From Mesocentrotus franciscanus (taxonomy: Eukaryota; Echinodermata; Echinoidea; Camarodonta; Strongylocentrotidae): a DNA stretch of 64,000 nt. Positions 31,081-43,375 of this stretch are shown here, in pieces. A program made the translations under genes and the position numbers. Below the pieces are notes generated by a model. It saw only the letters and a program-made list of their open reading frames with translations, made no database searches and was not told the DNA's origin. The stretch lies in contig CP137685.1 in assembly GCA_037976565.1 (NCBI GenBank), positions 17,147,980 to 17,211,979 on the forward strand, given 5' to 3'. Position 1 is the stretch's first letter; every line of letters starts with the position of its first letter.

Positions 31081-32391
31081 TCACATAGCCCTTTCATTTC
31101 ATTTTAGAAATAACCTCTCTTTCTCTCTTAAAGACAATTCTATAGAACTTCTGTATTCGTATTGTTGTACTTTCGTCCGCAGACTTCTTAGGCACATGTC
31201 GAGCCAACTCATAGGAAATTTAATCTGTAAGCAGGGAGTTTCATATTCTTCCTTTTTTCCTTTCTTTCTTTCTCTCTCTCTCTCTCTGTCTCTCTCCTTT
31301 TCCTCCATCCTCTATATTCTTCTCTTTTTATTATTCTCTCTTTCTCTTCTCATGTTTTCCTTCCATCGTTCTCTCTTTTCTCATATCCATTTTGTTAGGG
31401 CGCCAAAAAGGAGGGCCGCGGCGGATTCGACCCCCCCCCCCCGGATTAGCCAGTGATTTATACGTTGATGCAGGCAATACATAACTTGCGCTGGGATTTG
31501 GTTTCCATCCTATCTAATACGTTGCCGAACCGTTACTCGGAGTAGCAATTTTTGTTTTATTAGTATATTTCTTCTTTTCTTCACTTTCTCTTTCTTTTTT
31601 ATTTTCCTCTCTTCTTCTCTTTTTCTCTTTTTTTTTCCTTTTCTTTATTTTTTTAGGCCGCCATAAAAATGGGACCGCGGCTGATTCGGCCCTCACCTGT
31701 AACCGCCGCTGTTTCTATAGAGCTAAACAAATAAAATGATAGAATAGATTTAGTTGATTCTTACATTCCTTTTGATTTTTAGAATTTGTCTTTAAGAATC
31801 CTTTAAAATTCCTTGACAGTATCAAAATTCTGTACTTTCCTTAAAATAAGGAAATTGAAATAAATATCTGTTCCATTATTTTAAAATCCAGAAAAATCGA
31901 CACTTCGAGTAATAATGACGTGTGCACAAATCAAATGGGAGTTACTGGAGTGTGTGAGATGCGTTACGCCATAGCTCCATGGTTACGCGTACGTGTGACA
32001 TCACACATAAATGCCAGTTGGAGATTCTCCATCTAATTACATGTATTGATCTCGATTTAAAAAAAATAACTTTCTCATTAATTCTATTTTTGATTTTTCT
32101 AATACTTACACTAATCTCCAATTTAAGAAGGAAAGAAAAAGGCAAGGGAGAGAAAGAGAGAGAGGGGGAGGGGGCAAAGATAAGGAGGGAGAGATGGGAG
32201 GAGGTCGGAGAGAGAGAGAAGGAGAGGGAAGTCCTGTGGAAAAGGTATGTTTGAAACAAGTTATTCATAATTGATACCATATGCACTACACATTTCGAAC
32301 ACAGCACAAAATTCCCATCTCATCTTTGCCGAGCGAAAGTTTTTGGTGTGATGATTGGTTTCAGTTTGAGAACTGTGTCGCCTATATTGGG
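31081..32391. repeat. Low-complexity region with a diverged direct repeat
   Basis: CT-rich tracts lie at 31260-31380 and 31560-31640. Each is followed by a related GC-rich phrase (GGGCGCCAAAAAGGAGGGCCG near 31397 and GGCCGCCATAAAAATGGGACCG near 31655), so the two halves look like diverged copies of one dispersed element. A GA-rich tract occupies 32140-32230. Long open frames here are by-products of the composition. Confidence 0.55.
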
Positions 32392-32769
32392 TGCGTTCAA
32401 GCGATTTTTCGAAGCTAGAATCACTGAAACATGAATCACGTACAATTCAAAACGCCGATACAAAACACGGTTACTGCGGGAGATCGTTCAAGCGATTTTC
32501 CATCAAGTTGATGGAAAATCGAGAATCAGCGTTGAACGCTGATCCTCGCTCATTTCAAGCCCACCCAGGAAGAATAGAAATAGGTAGCGATGATATATAT
32601 AATAGATAATGACGTCATAGAGTCATGATTGAGATCTCCGTTCGTTCAAGCGAATTTTAGCACCGTGATTCTGCAGAATCATGATACAAAACGCATCTTT
32701 TTCAGCGTTTCATGTTTGTGTTTTTAAACACGTTTATTTTTACGACCAACGAAAAATCGCTTGAACGCA
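32392..32769. mobile_element. MITE with GTTCAAGCGA ends (378 bp)
   Basis: TGCGTTCAAGCGATTTTTCG at the left is matched exactly by its reverse complement ending at 32769. Two more GTTCAAGCGA motifs occur inside (about 32487 and 32643). The interior includes short palindromes such as CGATTTTCCATCAAGTTGATGG. No coding sequence. Confidence 0.9.
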
Positions 32770-32809
32770 ACCGTGTATGGAAGGCCGTTTCTGCCATTAT
32801 TCGTTTGGG

Positions 32810-32990
32810 GCATACGTATGGAATGCGGCATACGTATGCATCTGCCTTAGCAAACGTATGCTAATTGACCAATCAGCGCCTGTTATTTAGCAAACGTTTG
32901 CACGGTGAGATAACATACGTATGCGAGTTTATTAGCATACGTATGCCCGTTTCCATACGTTTGCTGTTTACTGCGCATACGTAATTGATC
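32810..32990. repeat. Array of eight GCATACGTATGC-like palindromes
   Basis: Copies or near-copies start at 32810, 32828, 32850, 32890, 32913, 32935, 32953 and 32975, giving spacings of 18, 22, 40, 23, 22, 18 and 22 bp. Variants are GCAAACGTATGC, GCAAACGTTTGC and CCATACGTTTGC, so the palindromic core ACGT is always kept. GACCAATCAG (inverted CCAAT type) occurs at about 32867 and 32991. Confidence 0.85.
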
Positions 32991-33069
32991 GACCAATCAG
33001 ATACCTTGTATGCCTGGACGGCGGGTGCATTCAGCGCAGACAAGCAAAAAAGTGCCAAGCACGTGGTGA

Positions 33070-33650
33070 TCGACGCACGTGGTACTCTAACCAGGGGGCA
33101 GGATATAATGATAAATATATAAATTATTGCCCCTGCAGGCTTATGATTTTAAAAAATACGGAATGTACATATAAATGTGCATGCAGGTTCAGAAAAAGTT
33201 AAACATTAACTAATTCGAGACTTGATAAATTCAAAGCGAACACAGAAAATAATAGTTATTCAAGTCCATGTATACATGCATACAGGTTTACACACTAAAT
33301 ATAAAGAATCAATTACTTTAAATAGCCAAACCAAAATATTAACAAAATACAATAAAGGGAACAAACGAGGAGTAGGGCTGACGTGAGTTGTCATGGAACA
33401 AGATAGATAATTAAAGAACAAACACATTACAATATACATAACACCTGTCAATTCTTCATACACAATGAGAACAGGAATAGATTTTTTTATTTTTAAAACC
33501 ATATTATTAACCTCGATGGAATTTAGAATTGTAAAAAGCATTATATATTGTCATCCCAGCATGCTCACTGTCTCCCACGAGTTTGGAAAAAGGACGTATT
33601 GTCGGGATCATCTCGTAGGAGGGGTTGGTAATCATATAGCATATATATAG

Positions 33651-33686
<36 letters not shown>

Positions 33687-34095
33687 TACTGTCATGTTGT
33701 ATTTTTTGTTCCTTTTAATATGAAAAGAAAAAAGAGAAAGAAAGTAGAAAAAAGTGGGAAAAGTATGCCAGTAAAATAATTTATTCTTATCCCTGTATTA
33801 TATTCCAAAAGACACATGCAGTAGTAGGTTAATTTTTGTCATTCCTGGTTATTGTCATCTTTACTCTTACACTCAATTAGCCTATTTATGTTACACTATA
33901 TCTTTGAAATTTGTCATCCAATTTGAGAATTCAAATCAATACAATTTGAATTTGAAGTTGAGTTATGAAAAATCCCCAGCCCCCACCACCTCCTCCGCCT
34001 ATAATTATGATGAAAACTTGGATATTCAGATGTCGGACATTTATACTTATTTTCGGGGGGGGGGCTGAAGTGGTCCCACACTCTACCATTATTCA
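33070..34095. other. Non-coding stretch with a TA microsatellite
   Basis: (TA)n lies at about 33652-33682. Otherwise AT-rich with no gene recognised. Confidence 0.55.
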
Positions 34096-34099
34096 AAAA

Positions 34100-34675
34100 A
34101 ATGCAAGTACTACCTATCCATGATTTATTAATCTTAAATACTGCAATTTTCATGTTTAATCTGTCTAAAAAATTTCTTCCAAAGATTTATGATGACTATT
34201 TTACTTTGAATTGTTTCATTCACAATTACAATACTAGAAATGCTCAAAATATCCACCTTCCTTTAAACCGCATATCAACAACTCAAAATTCAATTTTTAC
34301 AATGGACCAATTATTTGGAATAACCTCCCAAATATTAACTCAAGAATAGTAAGACTGTAAAACAGTTCAAACGCTTAGTTAAACAACACCTACTGAACTC
34401 ATAAATGATGAATATTTTGTTGTTTCCCATCTTTTCTTCCTCATCAATTTTTTTTATTTTTTATTTTGATGTCTTTTTTATGTTTTTCTCCTGTTATAAT
34501 TTTTGATATTTTCTTACAATGTATAATCCGTTATGTATATATACTTGTTAAGGGGTCATTTTTAATAAGCCAATTCGTGCTTTTCATGATCCCGCCACTA
34601 TTATTCATATGTATATGTTATTGATTTGTAAATTGTTTGTAAAGTGGAAATAAATTGAATTGAATTGAAAAAAAT
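34100..34675 (+). pseudogene. 3' end of a non-LTR retrotransposon (LINE)
   Basis: Translation of 34101-34349 contains IFMFNLSKKFLP, then HNYNTRNAQNIHLP, a pattern I recognise from the C-terminus of LINE reverse transcriptases in marine invertebrates. A WNNLP segment follows in another frame near 34315. The sequence then becomes a T-rich 3' UTR and ends in AATTGAATTGAATTG at about 34655-34670, a typical LINE tail. The 5' part, including the catalytic domain, is absent, as expected for a 5'-truncated insertion. Confidence 0.8.
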
Positions 34676-34891
34676 AAATTATATCGTCTTGTCACCACGG
34701 TAAATTTTCATAAGTTTGACACTCAGTTGGGGCTTTCAAGGTTAAATCAATCATCCTGCCTCCAATCAGTCCGACCACGCTGCGCCATTCGGTCTACCCC
34801 CCCGCAGTATTCCCTTGGTACAAGTACATATTACCGACAATTTTCGTGCAGCTATAATACCTCGTGGGCCCCATACTAACTGCTCTTGAGC

Positions 34892-35905
34892 ATTAAAGGT
34901 ACTATGTCCCATTTGTACCCAACATTAGGGCGCTTTCGCAAAGACGACGGAAGCAAAGACGCCGGGAGAATTCACTCAACCGAGATCAATTAATGTATGC
35001 AGTTCAGATTCTGTCTATTGAAATACTATTATTCTTATCAGATGAATGAAATAACTTGTATTGAGACTCTTCACAAATACTTATGCATTACATTTGGTTA
35101 TATTACGAAAATGGCCTATTGTACGTCGATACATCTCTTAAGTCGTGTTTAGGGAACGAACGCTATTAAGGCCGAGAACGGTCGTGAAAATTAACTAGAC
35201 GGAAACAATTCTGGTTCGCGCATGCGCAGATTGATTGTTTCGCTCGGTTACCCTCGTTTTTGCCTTCGCTTCCGTCGCGTTTGAGAAAGCGCTATACATA
35301 CAGGTTACAAATGAAGACGGGAGAATAGTCCAGGACGATCTCGGTTGAGTGAATTCTCCCGTCGGTTTTGCTTGCGTCGTGTTTGCGAAAGCGCCCTATT
35401 AAATACTGTAGAACTTTGCAGGAATTATGAATATGTCACGTATGTCCTATCTGTGAAATTTCAACGTTAGCAGTGTCCTAGTATTCAAATTATGCAAGGA
35501 AATCCGTTTTCTTTCTAGACTTCCCTGTTAGACACTATTGAGTGAGTGAGTGACTTCTTTTTTCCTTTGGTAATAACATATATAAAATGAGCTGTAAAGG
35601 AACATGAGCATTTGTCTACATCAATCACCCATCAATCCCACTTGTAATGGCCAAAATTAAACTGATTGAATCTTTGCGCAGCATAAATGTACGACCATTC
35701 GGTACAATGGTCTGAAATCAGACTATTACTTACTGGCTCAATCTCCTAAGTCGATTCGACAACTAAAGTCGTTATTTTCCCACTAAAAGACATTTTCAAG
35801 CCCCTTTTTTGAGGGAAGTTCTAAATTAGTATTGTCTTTCAAATGCCGTTGGAATTTAACCTTTTCATTTTTTTTGGCCTGCAAATGGGACATAGTACCT
35901 TTAAT
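34892..35905. mobile_element. Outer TTAA-flanked MITE, host of a nested MITE
   Basis: ATTAAAGGTACTATGTCCCA and TTTG at the left are matched by the reverse complement ending at 35905. TTAA sits at both ends, as in the intron MITE at 21374. It is 1014 bp in total, of which 473 bp belong to the inner element. No coding sequence. Confidence 0.85.
34926..35398. mobile_element. Inner foldback MITE (473 bp)
   Basis: TAGGGCGCTTTCGCAAAGAC and about 45 further bases at the left are matched by the reverse complement ending at 35398; both arms share GGGAGAATTCACTCAACCGA. The likely target is TA. It lies wholly within the 34892-35905 element, just inside its left terminal repeat. Confidence 0.9.
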
Positions 35906-36171
35906 CTGGTTTCGTATGAATAACTATGTCACTTTCTAATTTACATAAATGTAATCTTTATCTTTTGTTTTGGAAAAAATAATTGTGCATCATACATGTT
36001 CTCAGCATCCCCTTCATTCTCTGAGTATCCTTCAAATTGCTCTTAAAGGTATAACTTGGTGTGCATCATATAGCAAGTCTATTATACAGAATCTCCCCAT
36101 GCATGTGCTTCCACCCCATTTGGCTGGCCAGGATAGTGCGAATCGAAATGTTATATAGTGATGCCATAGAA

Positions 36172-36270
36172 CAGGGGTTCTCAAACATTTTCTTTGACGG
36201 TCCAGATGTGATTTCTATGAAAGCGGTCAGGTCCGAAACATGGGATGCCATTCGCCTGAAAATTCTTAAG
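36172..36270 (+). mobile_element. Possible hAT-type element end
   Basis: CAGGGGTTCTCAAACATTTT resembles the terminal sequence of many hAT-type MITEs (CAGGGGTTCTCAAAC). I found no matching opposite end in the window, so this is either a fragment or a chance match. Confidence 0.35.
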
Positions 36271-37237
36271 GTCGATACTTCAACTTAAGTAGAACAATGT
36301 ACAATACGATTGCTGGAAAGCCGGGCACGACTCAAGCATTACTCAATGTTGTTTCAGACTTAGACCATCTACTCCTAAATTTTACAGTAATGACACTTGT
36401 ATACTGAAGATAATGAGGCTTGTTTTAGGTCTATTTCTGATCAAAGGAGAATTGTTACAGTTGAAAAAAAATCAGAGCCGCCAGTGAGTGCTTCCATCGT
36501 TTAAATATAGTTTCCGAAAAAGCTAGAACACCCAATTCTCTGGAAGTTGAAGGAATTTTCTTAAAACTTTCAAAATGGCCCTTACGTGGATTTTTTATTT
36601 GGATAAATTGCTATATATATATATATATGTATATATGTATATGAATTATTTAGTGGGCTTATTTTGCTTTCTAATGGATCCGTACAACATGGCAGAGCTT
36701 GGGGGCCTGGCAGAGCCCCTGCCGGGGTTCTCAAGGAGCCCTAGGCCCTCTCGAGTTTTAGAAATTCAGAACCTGCAAAGCCCCACTGCACTACGTGTAG
36801 CTACTTGCTCCTCTATATAGAAAACAATGCCTAAGCGGTGCCCGTTGGTTCCCCATGATCCTCTTTTTCTTATGTTAATTGAGAGCTGAGTTGGTGAGAT
36901 AACAACCTGTCAGTGACCAGCCGGGTGGTCTAATCCCTCCTGGCCAAACTAGTGCCGACGGGCTTTAAGATGACCGTCTTGAGCGATGGAAACTCACACT
37001 CTCTCCTAGGGACAATTTCATACAACAGCGGGTTGTCTTTGGAATCACTTTTATCTTTAATAATGGGGTCCAGGGGTCCGCCTTAGGCCCCTGGATAGCC
37101 TTCGTGAGCGATAAAAACTCTAATCCATCCCTTGAAATCTAAATCGCACTGCCCCCATTGTGTGCTCCTTTCAAATAGCAAAAACCCTCAGATTGAACAT
37201 TCCATCTCATTCATCAATAGCAGACACAACATTCAAT
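36271..37237. other. Non-coding stretch before the second gap
   Basis: Contains a TATATATATGTATA microsatellite (about 36612-36642) and a moderately GC-rich segment (36690-37110) with repeated GGCCCCTGG-type phrases. No gene recognised. Confidence 0.5.
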
Positions 37238-37737
37238 NNNNNNNNNNNNNNNNNNNNNNNNNNNNNNNNNNNNNNNNNNNNNNNNNNNNNNNNNNNNNNN
37301 NNNNNNNNNNNNNNNNNNNNNNNNNNNNNNNNNNNNNNNNNNNNNNNNNNNNNNNNNNNNNNNNNNNNNNNNNNNNNNNNNNNNNNNNNNNNNNNNNNNN
37401 NNNNNNNNNNNNNNNNNNNNNNNNNNNNNNNNNNNNNNNNNNNNNNNNNNNNNNNNNNNNNNNNNNNNNNNNNNNNNNNNNNNNNNNNNNNNNNNNNNNN
37501 NNNNNNNNNNNNNNNNNNNNNNNNNNNNNNNNNNNNNNNNNNNNNNNNNNNNNNNNNNNNNNNNNNNNNNNNNNNNNNNNNNNNNNNNNNNNNNNNNNNN
37601 NNNNNNNNNNNNNNNNNNNNNNNNNNNNNNNNNNNNNNNNNNNNNNNNNNNNNNNNNNNNNNNNNNNNNNNNNNNNNNNNNNNNNNNNNNNNNNNNNNNN
37701 NNNNNNNNNNNNNNNNNNNNNNNNNNNNNNNNNNNNN
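37238..37737. other. Assembly gap (500 N)
   Basis: Exactly 500 unknown bases. A direct repeat begins immediately to its right, so the gap probably hides further copies. Confidence 1.
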
Positions 37738-37747
37738 TTTTTGATTG

Positions 37748-38400
37748 GCTTAAACGGTGTCTCGCCCTTCAGCTTTCTCCATTAGCCAGATGATGGCATC
37801 TCTGCTTCCATAATCATTTACTCTTCCCCTCCTTCCCATTACCATCTAATGCTTATCTCTTTCTCTCCCAGTCTCTGTCATTTCTATCTGACTCTATTTC
37901 CTCTCTCTCTCTCTAGCTCTTTCAAAACCGTTTCTATTCATCATTCTCCTTTCCTCTCTCTTTCCCACATTTCTTGGCCTTCTCTTTCTTCTCTCTTCCT
38001 CCTTATGACTTTCTGTTTTCACACAGGATAACAAAAATCATCTTCTCTCTCTTTTATGACTGTCGTAATATCTCCACGCTGTCTGACTTTCTGCCTGATA
38101 TATCCTATCGTTTGATATCTATTCCAACCTTGAAGGATATACATTCTATTTGATTTTTAAACGGTGTCTCGCCCTTTCAGCTTTCTCCAATTAGCCAGAT
38201 GATGGCATCTCTGCTTCCATAATCATTTACTCTCCCCCTTCCCATTACCATCTAATGCCCTCTCTTTTCTCTCCCAGTCTCTGTCTTTTCTCTCTCTATT
38301 TCTTTCCTCTCTCTAGCTCTTTCAAAACCGTTTCTATTCATCATTCTCCTTTCCTCTCTCTTTCCCACATTTTCTTGGCCTTCTTTTCTTCTCTACTTCC
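37748..38400. repeat. Tandem direct repeat, period about 408 bp
   Basis: AAACGGTGTCTCGCCC and the following roughly 230 bp at 37752 recur at about 38160, with a few indels. The units contain GATGATGGCATCTCTGCTTC and a CT-rich second half. CT-rich frames here encode Leu/Ser/Phe strings and are not genes. The array runs into the gap on its left. Confidence 0.85.
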
Positions 38401-38584
38401 TCCTTATCTCGTTTCTGTTTTCACACACACACTCTCTCTCTCTCTCTACCTCTCTCTCTATCTCCGTCGCTGTCTGCCTTTCTGCCTCTCTCTCCTATCG
38501 TTTCGATATCTATTCCTTTCTTTCTCTCGATCTCACACTCTATTTCTTTCTATTTCCCTTTCTCCTCAGCAATATCTCTTTTAG

Positions 38585-41500
38585 TAGGCCTATGTTTAGT
38601 GTCACTCTAACCCTTCTCTCCTTCCCTCTCTCCCTTCTTTTACTCCCACTTGCATCCCCTCTTAAATTTTTAATCTACATTTACTTTTAAATTCTATCCT
38701 CCTATTCTCCCTCTCACCTCCTGCTCCACTCCTACTCCATCTCCGCAACATCTATGTACCATACTCCTCTTTCATCCTGTAGCCACCGCTCACATTTTCC
38801 CATTTCCCTACACCCCCTCCCCTTTGCCCTAGCTTCAGGTATCTTCACGGATGATAGGGGAATTAGGTTACTAATTGGAATAGAAAACCGAAAGGTCTCT
38901 TATCCAGAAACATTAAGCAGCTTCAACGATCACATCAAAGGGTTTATAAATTAACGGTGAGAGGGACTGCCATGACTGTCTTTGCTTAGTTTCTGAAGTA
39001 AAAACTTCGTCCCAACCCACAGTGGGCGTGTTAAGTGTCGAGAAGAAAATTAACAATATATTTCAGAGAGCAATATCAATGGGAAATTTAATCATGTGGG
39101 GTCACCTGAAGGTTAGAAAGAAAATCAGTTGGAAATTTCTGTAAGGATCTTCGAAAACAGTAATTTCACAAAATATCATCATTAGTATGTTAAATCATGT
39201 CGGGTCGCCTGATAATTAGGAAGAAAAAGTAGTAGCAAATTTTGTAGGGATCTTAAAAACTACTACGTTAGAGAAAACAAATCTTGTTTATAGCCTTTTA
39301 CTTGCTTTTTCTTTTATATTCAGTTTTATTTCATTGAAGAAAAAAAAAATGTTTTCCCCTCATTCTACATGAATGTTCACACAGACTGAAGTCTACAAGC
39401 ACACTTAAGTAGAATATGAATGTGAATGTGTATGTGCATGTGCATGTTTAGCGAAAGCTTCGCAAAGTTTTTATATAATCTATATATATATATTCAAGCA
39501 ACTATGTCCGCTTTTGGGCTCTTACTTTTCCTCGTCTTTTTTGACCACATTTATGAATCAATTTCCACGGGAGTAGCCGGATGTTGTTTTTATCCGTACA
39601 TATCATTGAGTACTTTATTTAGGCCACATATTTATATCTTTCAAAATTCATATTTGCATCATATGAAATAAATTTTGTGCCGAGTGTATGTGCAGGATCA
39701 TACAATTGGTGAGGAGGTTAGCGGAACGGATGGAAATCAGGAGTCACAGAAAAATGTCACTATGTAAATCATATAACTATGCCGTCGTCACTGAAAGCTG
39801 TGTTTTCAAATCAGCGTTTTCAAATTAGGTCCCCTCGAAAGGGCTCTAGCATGAAATTCTGATTTGGTTCACTTCATCTAATGCACGAAATTAGGGAATT
39901 TTGTTTTCTTCTACTTCTCTAAAAACATAAATACAAGTATATCGCTTTCTACCTTAAATTATCGGGGAATTTGGAACACGCATATTGAACGTTGATAAGT
40001 TCCCACGTCGTTCATATCTCCGTACAATGAAAACAAAAAAAAATGACCGATTTGAAAATAAGCTCGCTCCGATTTTCCAAGACGTCATAGCTAAATGAGC
40101 AACATGTTTACATCGATGCGACGAAAGGATTATTTTGGGAAAGTTGATATCTAACCTAGCCTCGATATTCGATACTCGATACTATCTAGGTTTTTCTTAA
40201 GGCAGCGAGGGTACAAATAAAGTATAAATATAGTTTTTAATGAAAATGTATGTTACGATACATTGTAAATAAATGATAATTGATTAATTATGCCATCAAA
40301 ATTTTAAATTAATTTGAGCAATGAAGATTGGCTGAAATAAATTGACTGTTACCGAGTTTCTGAATCATTATTTATAGAGATAGAATTGTAATAATATTGA
40401 TCAAAAGATTGCAAGAAATGTATCACCGATATATGCTCTCTTGATAATATTGCGACTATTCTTGCCAAAAATCGTGTTTCTTTGCTTGATGTAGTCTATA
40501 TGAATAATAAATCAATCTCAAATGGTTAAAAACAACAACGAATATATATGTACAACTAGACCGAAATTATTATCAACTGTTAATTCACGCACTTAACATA
40601 TCACAGAACGGACGAATCATATCAAATTTTAATTCATTGGAGGAATTCGAATATTGCATCATAATAGGAGAAAATAAGGGTTTAGATTTGTGGAGCAATT
40701 TCTGATTTTCGTAATACTTTGGAGACGCGTTCTGCTCTGAAATAGGATAGAGATACGATTATAATCGATGGTCGACATCCATCATTCTAGCTATTAACGT
40801 TGCCATGTATTTTATGTGCTTTTATCGCACTGAAAACTTAATGTAATTCATTATTGTCAATAAACCCTTCCATTTAATCAATTACGTTTTCCTTAAAGGT
40901 GATAGACGAGAGAAGGAGAGGGAGAGAGCGGCAAAATATATCTATACACCAGAAAAGATATGGAATTAGCTGTCTTCCTAACAGGTAGCTGACCCATTAA
41001 GAACCTGGTATGAATTTAGAGATAAAATGTTTTAAAAAAGGAATTTAATGACCTTTTTTGTATTGTGGTTCTATACAATGTTTCTGGTTTCAAAGATATA
41101 AAAGATCTAGATCCAAACAATCTTTTTTTTAATGAAGATTGGCTTGCAAAAGGTATTGCCTAGGTCAGTAATCTCCTTAACCAACCTCACCCTGATTGCA
41201 AATTATTTGAATATAGAATAGGATAGCATAGGAAGGCCAATAATAAAGGTAGACTTGCTCTTCACTTTCGAAAGTGGAGGATATACTTTAACTGATGTTC
41301 AGATCATGTATATATCATAGGAAGACATGTTCTTACAACGTTTATATATATATATATTTCTCCATTGCCACCTACCTTGCACATTTCTGTTTATATCTTG
41401 TTCATAGTGATTGTTCCTTGATTTCGATTAATACAATACCAACAAAGTGTTTAGCTATTGGCCTAGAAATATATTTTTCAAATGTACAGAAAGATAAACC

Positions 41501-43030
41501 AGTTCGGGTCCGGAATAACGTCTTGAGGCGGAAATCACAGCTTGACCTAATATGGATAATGCCAGGTCAATAGTAATCGTTATAAAAAGGGTCGAACTGC
41601 AATAGTCTTAGTCCCCAGTTGCAATACTTAGATGTTTTGGAAGTTATAGATCAGTTCGAAATTTGATGTATTGATCTATTATACATTATGTCTGTGAAGA
41701 AGTAACATAAAAAACATGATTATTGGCGAAGTTACTTAGACACTTATATGTTTACATCAAGTATATGCTCGATAGTAATAGATGACAGCTTGTTTCGAAG
41801 AAAGTTTCAAGGAGAGCATAGCGTGAATTTTACTCATGACTATAAGCAATAATGTACATACGATTCTAAGTCCTTATAAAAAGTCCAATTTCAATTTATT
41901 TATGTCATTATCATATAAAAACTACATCATCGCGTAATTGATTTGTAAACCAGGCTAGAGCTTCCCAGCTACAAGACCACTGCCCTACAACGGACTTATC
42001 CTAATACCATCATGAAATCGGCAAACATAAATAGGAGATCAGAATGCAGGAACAAATTACCTGAAATATCAAGAACAAGTCATGGAGTTGCGTCCACGTA
42101 ACACGTAACTCTGATTATATACACATTAGCCAATTCATGACTTCCGGGACGGAATGTATCGGATCATTTTTCCATTATAAACATTTTGCCGCCGGCTTCA
42201 AACACGAATAAACCAGGAAAATTACTTCCATATCGGTAATATTCTCAAATATAACTCAAGTATGGAAATCTATTTATACAAGGTGGAAATGTCTAAAAAG
42301 CCTATGGCTGAAGTTGAAAAGAGAAATAGACATCTAATTTCATGAAAAATGCAATTATCAAAATTGAGTCAAGATTTTATTCATGGAATATCAAGTTACC
42401 TCGGGACAATATAAAAACGGTATCAAATTCAGGTAATCTTTGAGAGTATCGAGCTAAAATGAAATTACAACATGTCCACTTATGCGATTTATGAAACAGG
42501 AACCTAAATGTATGTTTGTTATTTTGATTTAAAGCAGTCAGAGCAATGGCTGACCAGATTCATCTAAAGTCCGATACTTAATATGATAAAAACGTCTCCA
42601 ACGAGTTCAACTTATCAAATAGTGATTACTCAACACATACACATTTATCAATCCGGCAACTACCCCAACAGAGCAATATTACCGTCCCGGACAACCAACC
42701 TATTGACAAGCGTCCCAACAGACAACTAGCAAGCCCCTTAGGAAAGAAAACACCAAGAACAACAACAAAAAGAAAACACACAACCTTAAAAAAAGGAAGT
42801 AAAATAATAAGTACAGAAAACAAAATACCCTCTTCCCTCTCTGGCGTCAGAAATTTGTCAGAAAGGTATTTGTCCTCATCGTGGAAGGGGAAGGGGAATA
42901 AGTTGGTTACAGCTATACACCTTTCGACGACATTGAAAAGAAATTATCGAATTTCTCCTTCTTATATTCCCTAAATTAGATTTGTGATCATTTGAGGACT
43001 TTACTTTAAACGTATGTTAAGCGCAAGATA
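38585..43030. other. AT-rich non-coding stretch
   Basis: About 4.4 kb without a recognisable gene or clear repeat family; only short (TA)n runs near 39480 and 41345. Confidence 0.55.
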
Positions 43031-43036
43031 ATGTTA

Positions 43037-43117
<81 letters not shown>

Positions 43118-43283
43118 TACTACTACTACACTACTACTACTACCACTACCTACCACTACTACTACCACCACCACCACTACCACTACTACTACTACCACTA
43201 CCACCACTACCACCACCACTACCACCACTACCCTCACCACCACCACTACCACCACCACTACTACACTACCACTACCTACTACA

Positions 43284-43351
<68 letters not shown>

Positions 43352-43366
43352 GTAGTAGTAGTAGTT
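43037..43366. repeat. Interrupted (TAC)n trinucleotide microsatellite
   Basis: About 330 bp of TAC/ACT repeats with an internal ACC-rich block (43113-43270). Frames on both strands are open only because of the repeat. Confidence 0.97.
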
Positions 43367-43375
43367 CTTGACTAG

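Noticed and set aside
37849..38584. Leu/Ser/Phe-rich frames resembling membrane proteins
   Set aside because: The DNA is CT-rich and tandemly repeated; the apparent hydrophobic segments follow from composition.
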